The notes under the pieces: generated by a model
Seen by the model: the letters and a program-made list of their open reading frames with translations, nothing else
Told to the model about the DNA's origin: nothing
Databases searched by the model: none
Assembly: GCA_018398765.1 (NCBI GenBank)
Contig: JAHBMJ010002421.1
Span: 32,501-96,500 of the forward strand
Source of the DNA: Chromera velia
Lineage: Eukaryota; Sar; Chromeraceae
DNA length: 64,000 bases
Direction of reading: 5' to 3'
Position numbers and translations under genes: made by a program
Shown: positions 12,201-23,640 of the stretch, in pieces
How the letters are laid out: every line of letters begins with the position of its first letter
How positions within the stretch are numbered: the first letter of the stretch is position 1

Positions 12201-15200
12201 TTCCCATCATTCCTTTCCTTCCCTTGTCAACAATCTGCAGATGGGATCATGAGGGGTTTGTCCCGGCAGAGCTTGTCTATAGGTGCGTTGTGCATGTGCT
12301 CTACTGCGTATGCTTCCAGAATATAGAGAACGAGTAAGGAACTCTGCAGACGGAAAATTTTGTGCAGATGGAGGACTACTGAGGATTGTTGTTGAACAGC
12401 TCTCTCTCTTGAAGTCTGTATGTCTGCCTTTCCCTTTCGTTGCGATATTAAGAAAGCTGCGTTTCGACGCTGTTTTCTTCTCTCGTCCTTTTTTTTCGCA
12501 ATAGAGTATTCTCTTCCGACCCCTCGTCTCTCTGCGGTGCTTCCTATGCATTCCTCCAGATTCCTTTGCTTTGTGCCACAGGTCTGTGTGTGTGTATTCG
12601 TTTTTGGAAGTATGATAGTTGTCTTGTCTGTCATCAATGCTCTTGCTTTCTTTGCAGGCCCCGTTACCTTCCTGGAGAGACGATGAAGATGGCAAAGAAA
12701 GGAGATGAGAAGGCGGTGGCAGAGGTCGTGCACTTCTGTATGTGGCAGCTGAGGAGGTCAGCCGAGAGAGGAGCAACCAGCATTGCTTCGCATTCTCCGG
12801 CTGCCGTCATAACGAATGAATTGATCTTGACCTGGAAGCTGCCAGGCAGGAAGCGGCTCTGGTCAATTCTTTCAGTAAAGACTATATCTTGGTTTCAACT
12901 TTGGCTCGTCGCTGCGGGGCTCTGCATTCGTTTTTTCCTTCTCTCCAGAATACGTTTTTTTTCTCGTGCTGTCATTTTCTTGGAGCCTTATCGATCGATG
13001 GATGGATGAACAAATGACATGAGTGAATTACTGCAGCGGCGTGTTCGAATGCAATGTTGCTGAAGATCAGGTGATTAAACTGTTCGCCCTCTTCCTTATT
13101 TCAACGGAAGAAAGGTCAGCCGAGCACTCAAGCTAAGAGAGGCATCGATAATGGAGGCCGCCGGTAGCTTATATCTGACTTTAGAAAAAGGAGGACAGAG
13201 AAGAATTATTTCTGAGAGACTGATCACCGCAATCTCTTCCTTGTTTCGTTGCCCGCACAATCCGAATAACGGGTAGGATGATTCTGTCTCACACCAACGA
13301 TGTGTCAACTGGGTCTCGCTTTCCTGGCAACCCCTCACTCCCTTTCCTCCTTCTTGCATCCATTCCGCGTCTCTATGAGTCAATCATTCAATCATCCATC
13401 ACGTTTCTGAGAGAAACAAGACAAGACACATAAAACGAGAAGAATCATTCATTCATCCCTCCGTCGTGAATCGAGTGAATGGATGTGATTGCATACAGAG
13501 ATCCGAGGACTCGTCACGCCGTCTCTCTGTGCATCAACTCATTCTTCCCCCGTCACCTCCTCCCGGAGGGGCCAAATCAAAGGAGCAGAAAGCTGGGAGA
13601 GCTGCAGGCCCTCCTGAGGAATGCAGTAGACCTGAGCCTCAAGAAAGGAGTCAAGCCGGAGACAGCAACAAAGGCGTTTATGAGCACACTGGCAGTCAAG
13701 CCCCAGGCAAGTTGAGTTGTTTTTTGTGAGGATCTACAGAGCAACTTGTTTTCATGGTGGTCTGGTCCGACATGCGAAAAGTTGCGTGGGGTTTTGTTGA
13801 AAGTATCTGGGGTCCGGTCTCTCTCTCTCTCTCTCTCACGTGTTTGGATTTGTGTAGTACTCCGAGGCTCTACTTCAAGAGGCTTTAGCGCTCTTTTGTG
13901 GTTCGAAGGAAAAAATGGAGGAAGTTGTCGTGAAGGCAGTGTCTTACGAAGACGGATAGGGTAGGCGCGGCGGTGTCGTGTGACTCTTCTTCATTGCTCT
14001 CCTATAATGATGATACTTGAAAGGGGTTGGGGTTCGTTATCGGTTGATTTTGTTTTTATCCATCTGATTCGTTTTTGAAATAACGATTCTCAAATCAGAA
14101 CGCGTGTTCCTTTTCCGTGCAGTATGGTGCGAGTTGTTTCCGAGCCAGTCTCCGGGGAGATGGAGGAACGCAAATCGTCACGGTGGGGGTGAAGGCCAAA
14201 GTTGTGAGGGGACAGGTTCCCTCAGGTTGCAGATTCGATCCGCTTCCCCATGGATCCCCTTTGTTGGTTTGCCTGAAGGCGAAGAGACTCTTGATTTGCT
14301 CTGTGTCATCCGGACTTGAGGCAGAAGACGAGGCAGAACAGATCGTCATGGAGAGGGAACGAAAAAAATTCGAAATTCCACTCGACCTCATTGCAGAAGT
14401 GAACTCCACTGACGATACCGTAGGTTGGTTGGTTGGTGGGTCTGAAGCTCACACGTCGAAGTGCCAGTTTTCATTTTCCTTTTTTCTGACCGCTCTTGGT
14501 TGAAGTGGGGACTTAGTGTTGTGCATCTTTTTGCAATCGGTTGAAGGAATGGTTTTGGCTTCCTCTGACATCCATTGCTTCCGTGTAGGAACGGATGGGA
14601 GTGTTGAGGTGCCATAGAGCGTCAGCAGTATCCCCCCGATGCCTTTTCTTTCCCGCTTTTCAAAAGCGGGGTCACTAAACGTCCCGCACACCGAACGGTT
14701 CTCTGCGCATCCGCAATTTGTGCGGATTTGCTTGACGGAAAGATTGTGCCCAGTCTGAACATTTTATTTGTTTCCTTGCTTTTTGGTTACTCATGTTTCA
14801 TGTCGAACACAGTAAGACTTTGGCTTGCTCTTGTCGTGTGAGTCTGTGTGTCTGTCTATCTGCTTTTGTGACTGGCTACAGAAAGAACTCTGTCGGAGAC
14901 GTGACCACAGGTGGCTATTTGCTTTTCTTTCCTCCCCCTACGACATGTTCCAAAGTGACAAGCCTCGACGTCAGAGAGAATATCTGGCAGCAGACAGAGA
15001 CTGGTTTGAACCACGCAGAGGGTCCTGTGCCTCTGTAAAGTTCTTTTTTGGGGGTTATTTGGAAAGCGTCTTGCACCTTCTGCCTGATGTCGTTTGTTTG
15101 CAGATATTCTCTTTTTTGTTCCGACGTTCAATCCGGTGTCTATCTTCAAGGAACTTATCACACCTCTCATCACGCCAGCAGACCGTCTTCAGAGAATCTC

Positions 15201-15835
15201 GTTGAGCTGCCACAGAGCGGTAGAGCTGGCGAGTGTGATCACTGACTTGCAGAAGATTCTGATTTTTGATGAAGAAAAGAGGATCGGAGGGTGCACTGCG
15301 TCGTTGCCCCTGGCGAGAGAAATGGAAACACGAAACGGAAATGGAAAGGGGGCTCTTTTGCCTGGTAGGTTACGAGTGTTTTAGTGTGTATGCGTCTCCA
15401 AAACTGACTTTTGGGTAGGCATGTATGTCCATTCACGGCATGCTCCATCTGGCTCAAGAATCGGCGTATGTTGCTCACTTGCATGACTTCTATGTTCGGT
15501 GATCGGCTTTTCTTGGGACGTAGAAAGGCCCTTCTTGTAGAGATTTGAGGTTGTCCTGGTTCAAGTGTCCATGTCGTATTTTTTTGTTTTTGGTCGGAAC
15601 GTCTCAGACCTAGGCACTGGATTCGGCTCCTTTTCTCCTGTCCGCTCCTCCTCTCCTCTTCTGCTTTTTTGTTCAGGGACCCAAGCGCTCTCTCTGAGAA
15701 GATCCAGAAGGTCTCAGAGCGCTGAGAGACTCTTCGGGACCGGTGTGCCTCAAATGGTCGGGCACGCAGAGACACCCACAGTCAGATGGACAGATAGATA
15801 TATGCAGAGACTAAAGAACAAACAGGGGGATAATG

Positions 15836-15870
<35 letters not shown>

Positions 15871-16000
15871 AACACAGGCAGACAGACAGACAGAAACATC
15901 GGCAGACAGACAGACAGACAGACAGAAACACAGGCAGACAGACAGACAGACAGACACACAGACACACAGACACACAGACAGACAGACAGACAGACAGATC

Positions 16001-16052
<52 letters not shown>

Positions 16053-16109
16053 CACAGACACACAGACACACCGACAGACACACAGACAGACACACAAACA
16101 GACACACAA

Positions 16110-16151
<42 letters not shown>

Positions 16152-16271
16152 GGACAGACGGACAGACGGACAGACGGACAGACGGACAGACGGACAGACG
16201 GAGAGACGGACAGACAGACAGACGGACAGACGGACAGACAGACAGAAACACAGGCAGACAGAAACACAGGC

Positions 16272-16320
<49 letters not shown>

Positions 16321-16817
16321 CGCAAACAGACACACAAACAGACACACAAACAGACACACAAGCAGACAGACAGACAGACAGACAGACAGACAGGCAAGCA
16401 GGGAGGCAATGCATCATTTCGAGAATGGAGATCATTCGCGAAAGGAAGCAAGAAGTAGAAATATGGACCGAGGCCCTACCTTCTTTCCTTTCTGTTGCCT
16501 AACCTGCATGCGTGCAGAGTCCACTTCAGGAGTCCGAGGGGTCTCTTGTGCGTATACGTGCTCGCATCGAGAAGCAAACGGAGGGGGACGCGGCAGGAAG
16601 AACCCGTCTTCGCACCGATGCGGAAGAAGCAGAGAGGAACAAGCCGCCAGTCAACACGCGAAGGAAGAAAAGGGGTTCGGAGGCAAGAGAGAAAGGCCAG
16701 GGGGGCGATACCCTGTGGGCAGAATCGGAATCTGAATCAGATGAGGAGAGCGTTCCACCTCTTGAAGGAATCACAAACATAAAACAACGGGCCAGCACTT
16801 CAACTGTACCTAAATGA
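3279..16817 (+). CDS. Large PH domain / leucine-rich-repeat protein, about 28 exons
   Basis: A chain of open segments bounded by plausible splice sites, nearly all with matching phase, runs from ATG 3279 to TGA 16815-16817 and gives a protein of roughly 1,830 residues. In order: Gly/Ser/Gln-rich head, PH domain, leucine-rich repeats, a long Glu/Arg-rich charged linker, helical segments, an EF-hand-like pair, helical segments again, and an acidic/basic tail. PH domains usually bind phosphoinositides or proteins, and LRRs are protein-binding scaffolds, so a membrane-linked scaffold or cytoskeletal regulator is a reasonable guess. The PH-LRR order recalls CARMIL proteins, but the capping-protein interaction motif was not found, so I do not assign that name. 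Weak points: the exon 6/7, 10-residue exon near 11203 and exon 23 borders, and donors at 7109 and 15027, are uncertain. Several introns carry long microsatellites. Confidence 0.7.
4309..6101 (+). other. Exons 2-4: leucine-rich repeats and charged linker
   Basis: Exons at 4309-4503, 4778-4909 and 5172-6101 join in phase 0. They contain ribonuclease-inhibitor-type LRR signatures: LPVLDLSGRSV, LRGLDLSNNGLD, LRSLKLSRNFLRANG, LIELSLENCEIL and LLYLNVGGNQMG, about 28 residues apart. Exon 4 then runs into an acidic and basic linker rich in Glu, Asp, Gly and Arg (about residues 470-590) before a compact segment ending FVLTSR at the GTAAGT donor at 6102. Further exons follow at 6250-6524, 6704-6781, about 7021-7108, 7604-7668, 8018-8062, 8144-8211 and 8377-8806; the one at 7604 carries another LRR-like unit (LLELSLLNTRA). 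Confidence 0.65.
8986..12756 (+). other. Middle exons including an EF-hand-like pair
   Basis: Phase-compatible exons lie at 8986-9029, 9452-9683, 9850-9912, 10131-10241, 10714-11022, 11355-11434, 11879-12004, 12241-12282 and 12658-12756. The 11355-12282 set spells an EF-hand-like pair across three introns: CRDLFDPTGIDRDDLMSLF followed about 25 residues later by RWDHEGFVPAELVYR. Both keep the helix-loop-helix spacing and the glycine and hydrophobic loop positions but lack several of the acidic ligands of a canonical loop, so calcium binding is doubtful; they may be structural. The short exon proposed near 11203 does not join cleanly in phase. Confidence 0.5.
9041..9235 (+). repeat. Intronic CTTT/TCTTC microsatellite
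   Basis: A pyrimidine-only tract made mostly of TTCTT and CTTT units fills the intron between exons at 8986-9029 and 9452-9683. A second CT tract (about 9414-9436) forms the polypyrimidine tract directly before the acceptor at 9450-9451. The long open frames across it are composition artefacts. Confidence 0.9.
13499..16817 (+). other. C-terminal exons of the PH-LRR gene
   Basis: Exons: 13499-13706 (followed by a GC donor, GCAAGT), 13858-about 13929, 14123-14419, 14882-about 15026, 15104-15364, 15677-15780 and 16518-16817. The 14123-15026 part has strands such as QIVTVGVKAKVV and HRWLFAFL that could form a second PH-like fold, a suggestion only. The last exon is rich in Arg, Lys and Glu, has an acidic serine run (AESESESDEES) resembling a casein-kinase-2 target, and ends STSTVPK at TGA 16815. 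Confidence 0.55.
15836..16396 (+). repeat. CAGA tetranucleotide microsatellite, about 560 bp, intronic
   Basis: Near-perfect CAGA units with interspersed CACA, CGGA, AAAC and CAGG variants fill most of the intron 15781-16517 of the PH-LRR gene. Because the period is four and none of the four codons is a stop, all forward frames and their complements stay open for about 200 codons, which mimics repetitive genes on both strands. Flanking exons join in phase 0 without it. Confidence 0.93.
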
Positions 16818-16904
16818 AATTTAGAATAAATTAAATGGATTAAAGAAGGAAGGTTTGTAAATTAGATTTTGAAACTGAACATGCTTACAAATATTACTAT
16901 CATA

Positions 16905-17110
16905 TTGCCGGGTAACCCCCCTGACACTCCAGTAAACTTGAAATGTCGCGCCGTAGGCACGGCCAGACTTAAAACGCCTGCGCCACAGGCGCGGCTTAAC
17001 TTGAAGGTAGCACGCTAAAGGCGCAGCCAAAATAAAGTACACCTGAATTTTTTTATGGAAGGCATACACAGTTTTGAAAGAACTATGCCGCAGGCGCGGC
17101 CAGCATTGAA
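16905..17110. repeat. Four degenerate copies of a GC-rich palindromic motif
   Basis: Four copies of a motif close to CGCCGCAGGCGCGGCC start near 16947, 16978, 17007 and 17084, each followed by an A-rich stretch resembling AGACTTGAAAA. The first three are about 30 bp apart, the fourth about 77 bp further on. Each copy can form a short GC stem in otherwise AT-rich DNA. The origin is unknown; a decayed minisatellite or repeats of organelle origin are both possible. Confidence 0.55.
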
Positions 17111-18152
17111 AAATCCATTTCAAGACAGACTTGAGTGTCAAAGAGGTTTACCGTGTATTGCCAGGATAATATTAGCCTAGATATTAGCCAGGAATATTAG
17201 TATATAGATTAATTTAAATAACTTTAAATTCATTTAAAGTAAATTTAACAATTAAGTTTGAAAAATGTTATTTAAAATAATGAGAACTGGCGAGACAGTG
17301 GTGTCTACACTCTCAGTAATACTTAGTCTGTGTCACAAGCCCCCGCTAGGTTTTTTTAAACTTTAAACAACATGCCTGCAAAGCATGTTTTTTGTCTTCA
17401 TCTGATTACATCTGATATAACTTGATGCATGGATTGATCGGACCAGGCACAATTGTTGGTAATAGTTGGTAAGTGTCCCTCACTTTGTTTTTCAGGGTCA
17501 CGTCGATCATGCACAGATGCACAGATTCATGCTAATTCATGTACATATATTAATTCTTCTTAAATCAAATTTGACTCTTTTCTGAGCCAATTTCAGTTTG
17601 GATCAGAATCGGCGGATCTTAAGCTTCCGGGGCGTTTTTTGATGTGTTTTGATGGTACATTCGGTGACTGATCGGGCTTTTTGTTATATGCATGCATGCA
17701 TGCATGTATGCCGTTCAACTGATTGTTTAATTGGTATAAGTGCCCCCGGGCGCTTGGCTTTCCAGGGCTATGCGTTGGGACGGTCCGCCCCGGCACCCCG
17801 CCGCGGCCCGCAAAAGAATTATAAGACGCCATATATGGCGGAGACGCCATGCATATTTGATCACAAACAATCATACACAGACATTGCACAGACGCTCATT
17901 TTTAATTGACGCTGAATTATGCTGAAATTGATATCACTTCAAAGTCAGAGTAATTTCGAAGGTCTTCGAATTAATCATAAGGAAACAGTGAATCTCCACC
18001 ATTCCCACCCTTTCATTCAGTGAGTGGCACTGACGCACTGCGGGCCGTGTTCCGTTGTTACAATTACACACCACTTTGACTCCTCTACACACGGAATATC
18101 CTGGCTGCCACGCCTGGCTGACTGTCCTTCTTTCTTCTGGTCTTTGTACGTC
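17111..18152. promoter_or_regulatory. Intergenic region upstream of the ankyrin gene, with GCATGC cluster
   Basis: About 1 kb of AT-rich DNA between the PH-LRR gene and the ankyrin gene. At 17690-17706 an uninterrupted GCAT tandem yields several overlapping GCATGC words, about 450 bp before the ankyrin start codon. Nothing else can be supported here. Confidence 0.4.
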
Positions 18153-19626
18153 ATGATGGAACGAACAGCAACCAGTCTTGCCCTTGTCCGCGAAGGGCTC
18201 CAGTCCCTCACTGAAAGTCTGCTGGAGGTTGCGGGGATGATTCAAAGCATAGACTCTCTGCTGGGTACTGTTAAATTTCCCGACAAGCCCGCAGAAGATG
18301 CCGCCCCTCCCGAACCCCTGCAAGACGACACGTCTTCTGCGCTGCTTCTGCCAGAGGCGGCCGCTCTCGACAGACTCGAAAAAATAGTGGGAAATATGAG
18401 GTTGGGGGTGAGGAGTGAGTTGAACACCATTTTGAATCTGTATTACAGGATGGATTTAGAGCCCCTCTTTACTGTTGATATCGGTAATGTGATTCGCTCC
18501 TTCCAAGCAGTGTTGGCTGAGGTGCTGCGTGAGGCCCTCAACGCATTTATGGAGACGGGGGAGAGGGAGAAGAGAGAAGACCTCGAGCTTCTCCTAAAGG
18601 TGGGCGCAGAAATAGACAGTTTCGTTGAGGTTCCGCAAGCTGCTGTAGCAGAACTTTCAAAGTAATGGAGGGGCGGAAGGAGGCGGGCAGCAGACGCTTC
18701 AAGAGACCGCGTTGATGAGAGCAGTCGATTTTGGGAGTTTGGAGGCGGTGAAGATCCTCGTGGAGAGAGGGGCTGGACTTGAGGTCCGTCGGGAGGGTGC
18801 AGGGAAGGAGGGAGGGAAGAGGGCCCTCCACATCGCCTGCCGGGAAGGCAAACCGGAAATTGCCGAGTTCCTAGTGAGCAGCGGTGCAGAGTTGGAGGCA
18901 GTCACTGACATAGGAATAACACCCCTCTATTATGCTGCTCAGGCGGGGGAGACAGATCTTGTCATATTTTTGTTGAGGAGGGGTGCTGACGCACATGCCA
19001 AGGGGCAAAACGGAAGAACTCCTATTTTTAATGCAATTGGCAACGGCCACAGAGATGTGGTTGAGCTGCTTCTAGACCATGGTGCGAGGGTAAATAAGAG
19101 AAACAAACTCCAGGAAAACCCTCTCTTCTATACTGCCGTTGTTTTCGATGGCATCCCAAGGGACTACAGAGAGATTGCAGAGCTCCTGATTTCTGGTGGA
19201 GCCGATGTTAACGCACGGGATGTGGACGGGTGGACAGTCCTACATATGGCAGCTTGGATGGGCGTGTTGGGTGTCCTGGAGGCCTTGTTGGCAAATGGTG
19301 CCAACATCCATACAATAGCTAACAGTGGACTTTCCGCTCTGCACTGTGTTGCATTCTTGGCAGATTCAGAAGAGATTGAGCATGGTTTGTATGAGAAGAA
19401 GCTCCGTATTGCAGAGCTTCTCGTTTCCAGAGGGATTGACGTGGATGCTCTGGACGAGGCGGGGAATACGGCCCTTGGCCTTGTAGAGCATGACCAGCCT
19501 GCAGATTCGCCCCTGCTCGCGTTTCTTTGGGGATTAGCCCCTGTACAGGAAGAACAGGAAGTCAAAGAAGATGAGGAAGAGGAGGATGCAGGAGAAGAAG
19601 AGGACTTAGCATTGTGGCTCTTGTAG
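18153..19626 (+). CDS. Ankyrin-repeat protein, one frame break (possible pseudogene)
   Basis: ATG 18153 opens a helical N-terminal region of about 170 codons (start MMERTATSLALV), ending in frame with a stop at 18663-18665. The second frame is open from about 18664 through 19626 and carries the ankyrin part, with at least seven repeats of about 33 residues showing the usual signatures (TPLYYAAQAGETDLV, TPIFNAIGNGHRDVVELLL, TVLHMAAWMGVLGVLEALL) and an acidic C-terminal tail (EEEEDAGEEED). The two frames are offset by one base within about ten bases, so this is most simply one host gene with a single frameshift, either a sequence error, recent inactivation or, less likely, two genes. Ankyrin repeats bind other proteins; no catalytic domain is visible. 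The second frame has its first ATG at 18715, so a shorter ankyrin-only protein is possible. Confidence 0.75.
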
Positions 19627-19906
19627 TGACATTGAATATCGCTATTGGTAATTGGTACGTCTTAATTTTTGAAAAATGACAGTGAATACTAGTATACAAA
19701 ATATCATTGTTATAGAAATTGTTAGAAAGCTAGGGCCTTGCCGCCCTGGGCCCTCCAAGCCTGCATAGCTCCTAGCTTAGTACATAGGAGTCTAAATAGG
19801 AACAGCTATTAAAAAAAAGTGTGCAGCCAATTGATCAAATAGTATTGATATGAATATAAATAACGAAGTACTATAGTAATAACATTATTAATTGATATAA
19901 CGGTTG
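19627..19906. other. AT-rich spacer, nothing recognised
   Basis: Short AT-rich sequence between the ankyrin gene and the left LTR. It ends in GGTTG, the target-site copy of the adjoining element. A GC-richer island around 19730-19790 has no recognisable feature. Confidence 0.5.
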
Positions 19907-20348
19907 TGTTAAGTATACGTAGGGCTAGCGTATAGGACTACGACTTCTACTTACGTGTATCTACGCAAAGGTCTGTTCGTCTAGTCGTTTATCTTTCGAC
20001 TCCTTCTAGAGAGATTCCAGGTTGGCTACTCAGAACAGATATGATCGGTCAGTCAGACTGCACGCATGCACACGTTATGCATGTAGTATGGTATTCATCT
20101 GTATAGGTCCACTTAAATGCATGTCACCTCTGTATTTGCTGTGTCCTTTTTTTGATGTCTGTTCTGTCTCTGTGTCATTCCGTTTTGTGTGAACTCACTT
20201 CTATGGTATTTCTTTTTCCATGTATTCATACATGCATTGCAAACTGCATGAGCGCTCTGCATGTGCGCGTGGTACATATTGCCTGACATCGCCTTGCGCT
20301 TTCTTTATTGCTCGGCGTGCGCGCATGAATTCTTTCTGGTCCCCAACA
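19907..20348 (-). repeat. 3' LTR of the Ty3/gypsy element
   Basis: A 442-bp terminal repeat with TGTT...AACA ends. It matches 26407-26862 apart from about 44 substitutions, mostly transitions, and one 13-bp length difference. In element orientation this is the 3' LTR, preceded by a G-rich polypurine tract at about 20350-20366. Confidence 0.93.
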
Positions 20349-20916
20349 ACCACTCCCCCCCTTAACTCTGCTCGTCCCTGAGCAGAACGCAAAAAGGAAA
20401 GAATGGAAAGGACCTCAGCATCAGCATATGCAAATCAGCGTAATCATTACAAGGTTCCGGAAGCATGAAAATCATTCAACTCAGTCCCATCAAAACCTTT
20501 TCTTTCTCTCTTTCAAATTCTTGAACCATCTCAGGTAAGTTAATCTCTTCCTCTGACAACCAGGTAAACGTTCCGTCGTTGAACGAGACTCGGTACGTTT
20601 CCTTGCCGTCTCAAATTCCACTCACAGAGATGCGGACTGGCGAAGGGCCCTTCCATCAGGCTCCCCGCTTCTGCTCCTCCACTGCCTGAGCAGGTACCTC
20701 CAACTCGTCTCCAAGTCCCAACTCATCCAACAAATCCTCCAACTTAGGATCTTCTGCCAATCGAAAGTCCGATCGAGGAGTGCCTGGTGGAATGGTCACT
20801 CCTTCTCCTTTAGACGATCTTCTCGTCTCTGCAGCTGCTCTCTTCTCCTCCTACTGTCTCTCTTCTCTCAGCAGTGTAGAGTCTTCTTCTGCCTCACTCT
20901 CCTCACTCTTTTCACT

Positions 20917-22251
20917 CTATTCCTTCTCTCCATCCTTTGCCTCCCACAATTGCAATCTGTCTGAATTCACCACGTCTCTCTTCTTTCCTCCTAGGGGCCT
21001 GATCACGGTCACATGTGGTCTGTTCCTTGGTGTCCCCACGACCACATAGGTTCCTTCTGCTCTCGCCTTAAAGGCGGGTTGCTTCCCCATTAGATTGGGA
21101 GGTCTACGCAGGAATACACGGTCCCCTAAACGGAATCTTCGCGTCATCGGAAGAGGATTACGCCTTTCCCTTGCTTGCCTCTCTTTCTCTGCTCTTGTGA
21201 CTGCTCTATCAATCTTTTGCACACGTTCCTGTCGAATGAATCCATAGTAGTCATCATAACAGACAGGTGGAGACCTCGCTCCCTCAGGCGGTAGTTGTAC
21301 ACGCAGCACTGACTGCGGCGTGTGAGCAAACAACAATTTAAAGGGAGAGAGACCTATCTCGGCATGGGGAGCAGTGTGGTATGCTGTATTGTACGGCTGG
21401 AGATAGAGATCCCAATCCCCTTTCTCTTGATCTAGCTGCTTCCCCACTCCCTCAGCCCACGAACGATTGAATCGCTCAGGGATGCCGTTCGCCTGTGGAT
21501 GATACCCTGTTGTGGTATGGTAACGGACCTTCATGAGGGCAAAGAGCTCCCTCACAATCTCGCTAAGGAAGTTCGTCCCCCTGTCTGACACCAACTCCTC
21601 GATAAAGCAATACCTGCAGATGATCTCCTCGAAAAGAATCTTTGCAACAACCCATGCAGGGACCTGTGGCACGGTAAAGGTCTCTGGCCATCGTGTGAGG
21701 GCACACGTAATGACAAGGACAAATCGGTTGCCTCTACGGAAGGTAGGCAAAGGACCTTTCACGTCAATGCCAACCTTCTGGAAGGGTCAAGTGGGGACGG
21801 GAATGATCTGTGGGTTACGTTGCGGTGCTTGTGCTCTTTTTTCCTGACAGGGACGGCACTTGTAGACCCAGCTACGCACATCCTTACGCAGACCTAGCTA
21901 CCAGAATTCGGTGAGAAGCCAAGCTGTCAGCTTCTTTGTTGCTGCGTGTCCTGCCATGGGGTGATTGTGGTGCATCACCAGCATCGTTTCTCTCAAATAG
22001 GCAGGGATATACAACTGTTCAGACTCACCTGAAAACCTGTAGAGCAAGCCGTCCCTCAACTTGAACAAAAACTCCTGTGCTAGCACCGTCCGTCGGCGCT
22101 GAAGATCCTCCGGAAGAGACTTCTTCTGCAGATACTCAAACACATCTTTCACCTCCACCTCTGTTGGCTCTGAACATCGCACCTTCTCTAGGAAAGGAAC
22201 GATTGCTTGTGTGGATGCGGACTCGGCGTCGATTACCTTCACTCCTGCCAC
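20917..22251 (-). mobile_element. Integrase region of the Ty3/gypsy element (fossil)
   Basis: The minus-strand reading shows the zinc-binding HHCC start (HHNHPMAGHAATKKL), the retroviral-type integrase core with the catalytic Asp in SDRGTNFLSE and the catalytic Glu in HPQANGIPERFN, and a C-terminal part ending in VVNSDRLQLW typical of the GPY/F region. No chromodomain was seen. The region is broken. Confidence 0.88.
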
Positions 22252-22347
22252 TGCTGCATCAAATCCTGATCTGAGGGGAGTGCTCCCATTAGAAGGAAGG
22301 AAACAATGCTGACAGAGGGGAGTGCCTATATCTGTCGAATGCTCTAC

Positions 22348-23640
22348 CTATCTCGGGGGCAGACGGGAAACAGCATCTGCATCTGTGTGGGACTTCCCCT
22401 CCTTATACAAAAACTGCAATCCATACTCCTGCAATTCAAAAGCCCATTTCTTGATTCTCTTGTTCGCCAACTTGTTCTCCTGCATTGCTAGATTCGGTTT
22501 GTGATCGGTTTGCATCATCCGCAAGAAAATGGAACTGCCAAGCAGGTAATATCGCCACTGCCTGCAGCAAAACACATTTGCCAGAGCCTCTCACTCTGGA
22601 GCTCCATAATTCAGCTCCATCCCCTGTAACCCCCTGCTTGCATATGCGATCACACTCTCCTTCCCGTCCTTGATTTGTACTAAAACGCTCCCAATCGAAA
22701 TGTTGCAAGCATCCGGCTTCACAATGAATGGGGTATGCATATCAGGGAAAGAAAGGATGGGTGGTTCAGTGAGACGGTTGCGGAGCTCCCGGAAGGCTTC
22801 ATTGGCTGCGGCTGTCCAGAGAAAGGAAAAGGGCTGCTTGTTCTCATCAAAGGGACACAATAGTTGATTCAGCGGATGGGCAATCCGCGCAAACCCCTCC
22901 ACAAAAGTTTGGTAGTAGTTGTACAAGTAAACGAATGTGCGAAGGCTCAGACGGTCGGTCGGAGTCGGCCAGTTCTTTACCTTTTCTGTGTTCTTTCAAC
23001 GTGGATGAACTCCACGAGCAGATACGGTGTGACCTAAGTACTCCACCTGTGTTTTTCCAATCTGTGCCTTTTCGAGGCGGAGCTTCAGACCAGCGGCACA
23101 AATAAGGGTGAAGACCTCACGGAGGTCTTGCAAGTGCTCGGCATGACTGTGAGAGAAGATGATCACATCATCGACATAAACAAGTGCTATTTCTTATGGG
23201 AGCGATGCGAGGACGAGCGTTATTGCTCGTTGGAAAAAGGCGGGTGTGTTGACTAAATCAAAGGGCATACGAAGAAATTCAAACAACCCAAACAGAGTGA
23301 TGAAGGCTGTCTTCTCTCTGTCCTCTTCCTTCAAGGAAAACTGATGGAAGCCTGAGGTGTAGTCAAGGGTAGAGAACACTGACAAGCCGGCAAGCTTGTC
23401 AAGTGTCTCTTGGATGCGTGTGAGCGGAAAGAGATCCCACTTGGTGGCTGTGTTGAGTCGTCAAAAGTCGAGGCAGAATCGGGTCGAGCCATCAGGTTTC
23501 TTAAGAAGAACGATCGGAGCTGCTCATAAGGAATGCGAGGGTTGAATAATCCCTGTACTCTGCATTGCATCCAATTCTTTCTTCACATCCTCTCACTAGT
23601 GATAGGGGATTCGGTCCTGCTGCCATTTGATGGGAACGCT
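22348..23640 (-). mobile_element. Reverse transcriptase and RNase H region (fossil)
   Basis: The minus strand carries the palm motifs of a gypsy reverse transcriptase, including LDYTSGFHQ and the YVDD box, followed by the connection segment and RNase H signatures (DACNISIGSVL, TDHKPNLAM and a closing DADAVSRLP). The motif order and spacing are those of the family. Broken in several places. Confidence 0.9.

Noticed and set aside
15750-16451. Cys/Val/Leu/Ser and Thr/Asp/Arg/Gln repeat proteins of 180-300 residues on both strands
   Set aside because: They are the translation of a CAGA microsatellite that is open in all frames.
3279-16817. Naming the PH-LRR gene CARMIL
   Set aside because: The module order fits only at the start; the PH domain looks classical and no capping-protein interaction motif was found in the C-terminal region.
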